Origin: Acidaminococcus sp. CAG:917
Lineage (GTDB): Bacteria; Bacillota; Clostridia; Christensenellales; CAG-917
DNA length: 5,628 bases
Direction of reading: 5' to 3'
Assembly (NCBI GenBank): GCA_000437555.1
Contig: FR901015.1
Span: forward strand, 5,596-11,223
Under the pieces are notes generated by a model. It was not told the DNA's origin and made no database searches. It saw only the letters and a list, made by a program, of their open reading frames with translations. Position 1 is the stretch's first letter; every line of letters starts with the position of its first letter. A program made the position numbers and the translations under genes. Of the stretch, positions 4,960 through 5,628 are shown in pieces.

Positions 4960-5628
4960 ATGGACAAAGTTTACAATCCTGAATTTGAAAAAAGGATATA
5001 TGATTTTTGGGTAAAAAATCGCTATTTCGAGGCTCATCCGAATTCGGAGAAGGAGCCTTTTACCATTATGATGCCGCCTCCGAATATCACGGGACAGCTT
5101 CACATGGGGCACGCCCTCAATCAGACTATTCAGGATATTATTACCCGTTTCAAGAGAATGGACGGCTACGAGGCCCTTTGGCTTCCCGGAACCGACCACG
5201 CTTCCATTGCCACAGAAGTAAAAATCGTTGAGCAGATGAAAAAGGAAGGGCTCACAAAAAACGACCTGGGCAGAGAAGGCTTTTTAAAGAGGGCGTGGGA
5301 ATGGAAGGAAACCTACGGGGGAAGGATAGTCACTCAGTTAAAGAGGCTCGGCTCGTCGTGCGATTGGTCAAAAGAAGCTTTCACTATGGACAGCAACTGT
5401 TCCAACGCCGTTGTCGACGCATTTGTAAAATATTATAAAAAAGGTTTGATTTACCGTGGCGACAGGATTATAAATTGGTGCCCGTCCTGTAAGACCGCTT
5501 TGTCCGACGCAGAGGTTGAATACAGCGAGCAGGATTCATATCTTTGGCATTACCGTTATCCTTATGCGGACGGCTCGGGATACGTTGTTATCGCTACAAC
5601 CCGTCCCGAAACAATGCTTGGAGATACG
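4960..5628 (+). CDS. valS: Valyl-tRNA synthetase, N-terminal part (partial)
   Basis: The first 223 codons are present and the gene continues past the right edge. ValS is the class I synthetase that charges tRNA-Val in the cytoplasm. The ATP-binding signature appears as PPPNITGQLHMGH, with HMGH at 48-51. It is followed by GTDHASIATEVK, the GGRIVTQLKRLGSSCDWS block, and INWCPSCKTALSDAEVEY at the start of the inserted editing domain. TTRPETMLGDT, the threonine-rich editing-site motif, ends the window. The KMSKS loop and C-terminal coiled coil lie outside. ATG 4960 has AAGGA (4950-4954) 5 bases upstream. Only 57 bp separate it from pgsA, with no terminator and no T-box leader, so co-transcription with pgsA is likely. 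A weak TTGAAC...TTAAAT pair (4907-4912, 4931-4936, 18-bp spacing) is a minor alternative promoter. Confidence 0.97.
   Translation, partial: MDKVYNPEFEKRIYDFWVKNRYFEAHPNSEKEPFTIMMPPPNITGQLHMGHALNQTIQDIITRFKRMDGYEALWLPGTDHASIATEVKIVEQMKKEGLTKNDLGREGFLKRAWEWKETYGGRIVTQLKRLGSSCDWSKEAFTMDSNCSNAVVDAFVKYYKKGLIYRGDRIINWCPSCKTALSDAEVEYSEQDSYLWHYRYPYADGSGYVVIATTRPETMLGDT

Overview
The window looks like ordinary chromosomal DNA from a low-to-moderate GC Firmicute, most likely an uncultured Clostridia-type bacterium. The grounds are strong AGGA/GGAG-type ribosome binding sites, near-consensus TTTACA-17-TATAAT promoters, a TTG start on recX, a MazF very close to Bacillus EndoA/NdoA, and a valyl-tRNA synthetase with the Clostridia-style GTDHASIATEVK block. 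The assignment is inference from protein and signal style; no rRNA or species marker is present.

Layout from left to right: the last 57 codons of a branched-chain aminotransferase (ilvE), then a 199-bp AT-rich spacer packed with inverted repeats. Next is a tight three-gene + strand unit: recX, a P1-family (DmpA/BapA-like) self-processing aminopeptidase, and nnrD (ADP-dependent NAD(P)H-hydrate dehydratase). The peptidase starts one base after the recX stop, and nnrD overlaps the peptidase by 17 bp. A 236-bp convergent spacer follows, with an AT-rich hairpin, a 10-bp tandem repeat and a strong bidirectional terminator that also closes a lone mazF on the - strand. Divergent from mazF is a HAD phosphatase whose perfect TATAAT box sits only 6 bp before its ATG. 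Then come pgsA (phosphatidylglycerophosphate synthase) behind a near-consensus promoter overlapped by a paired palindrome, and the first 223 codons of valS, cut by the window edge.

The genes are a housekeeping mix: branched-chain amino-acid metabolism, RecA control, NAD(P)H repair, phospholipid synthesis and tRNA charging. They do not form one pathway. The recX-peptidase-nnrD unit is co-expressed by arrangement, and pgsA-valS probably is too, because no terminator separates them.

I found no convincing novel multi-gene system. The points most worth checking are the paired palindrome on the pgsA promoter, the probably leaderless HAD mRNA, the mazF without an adjacent antitoxin, the repeat-dense spacer before recX, and the charged C-terminal tail on PgsA.
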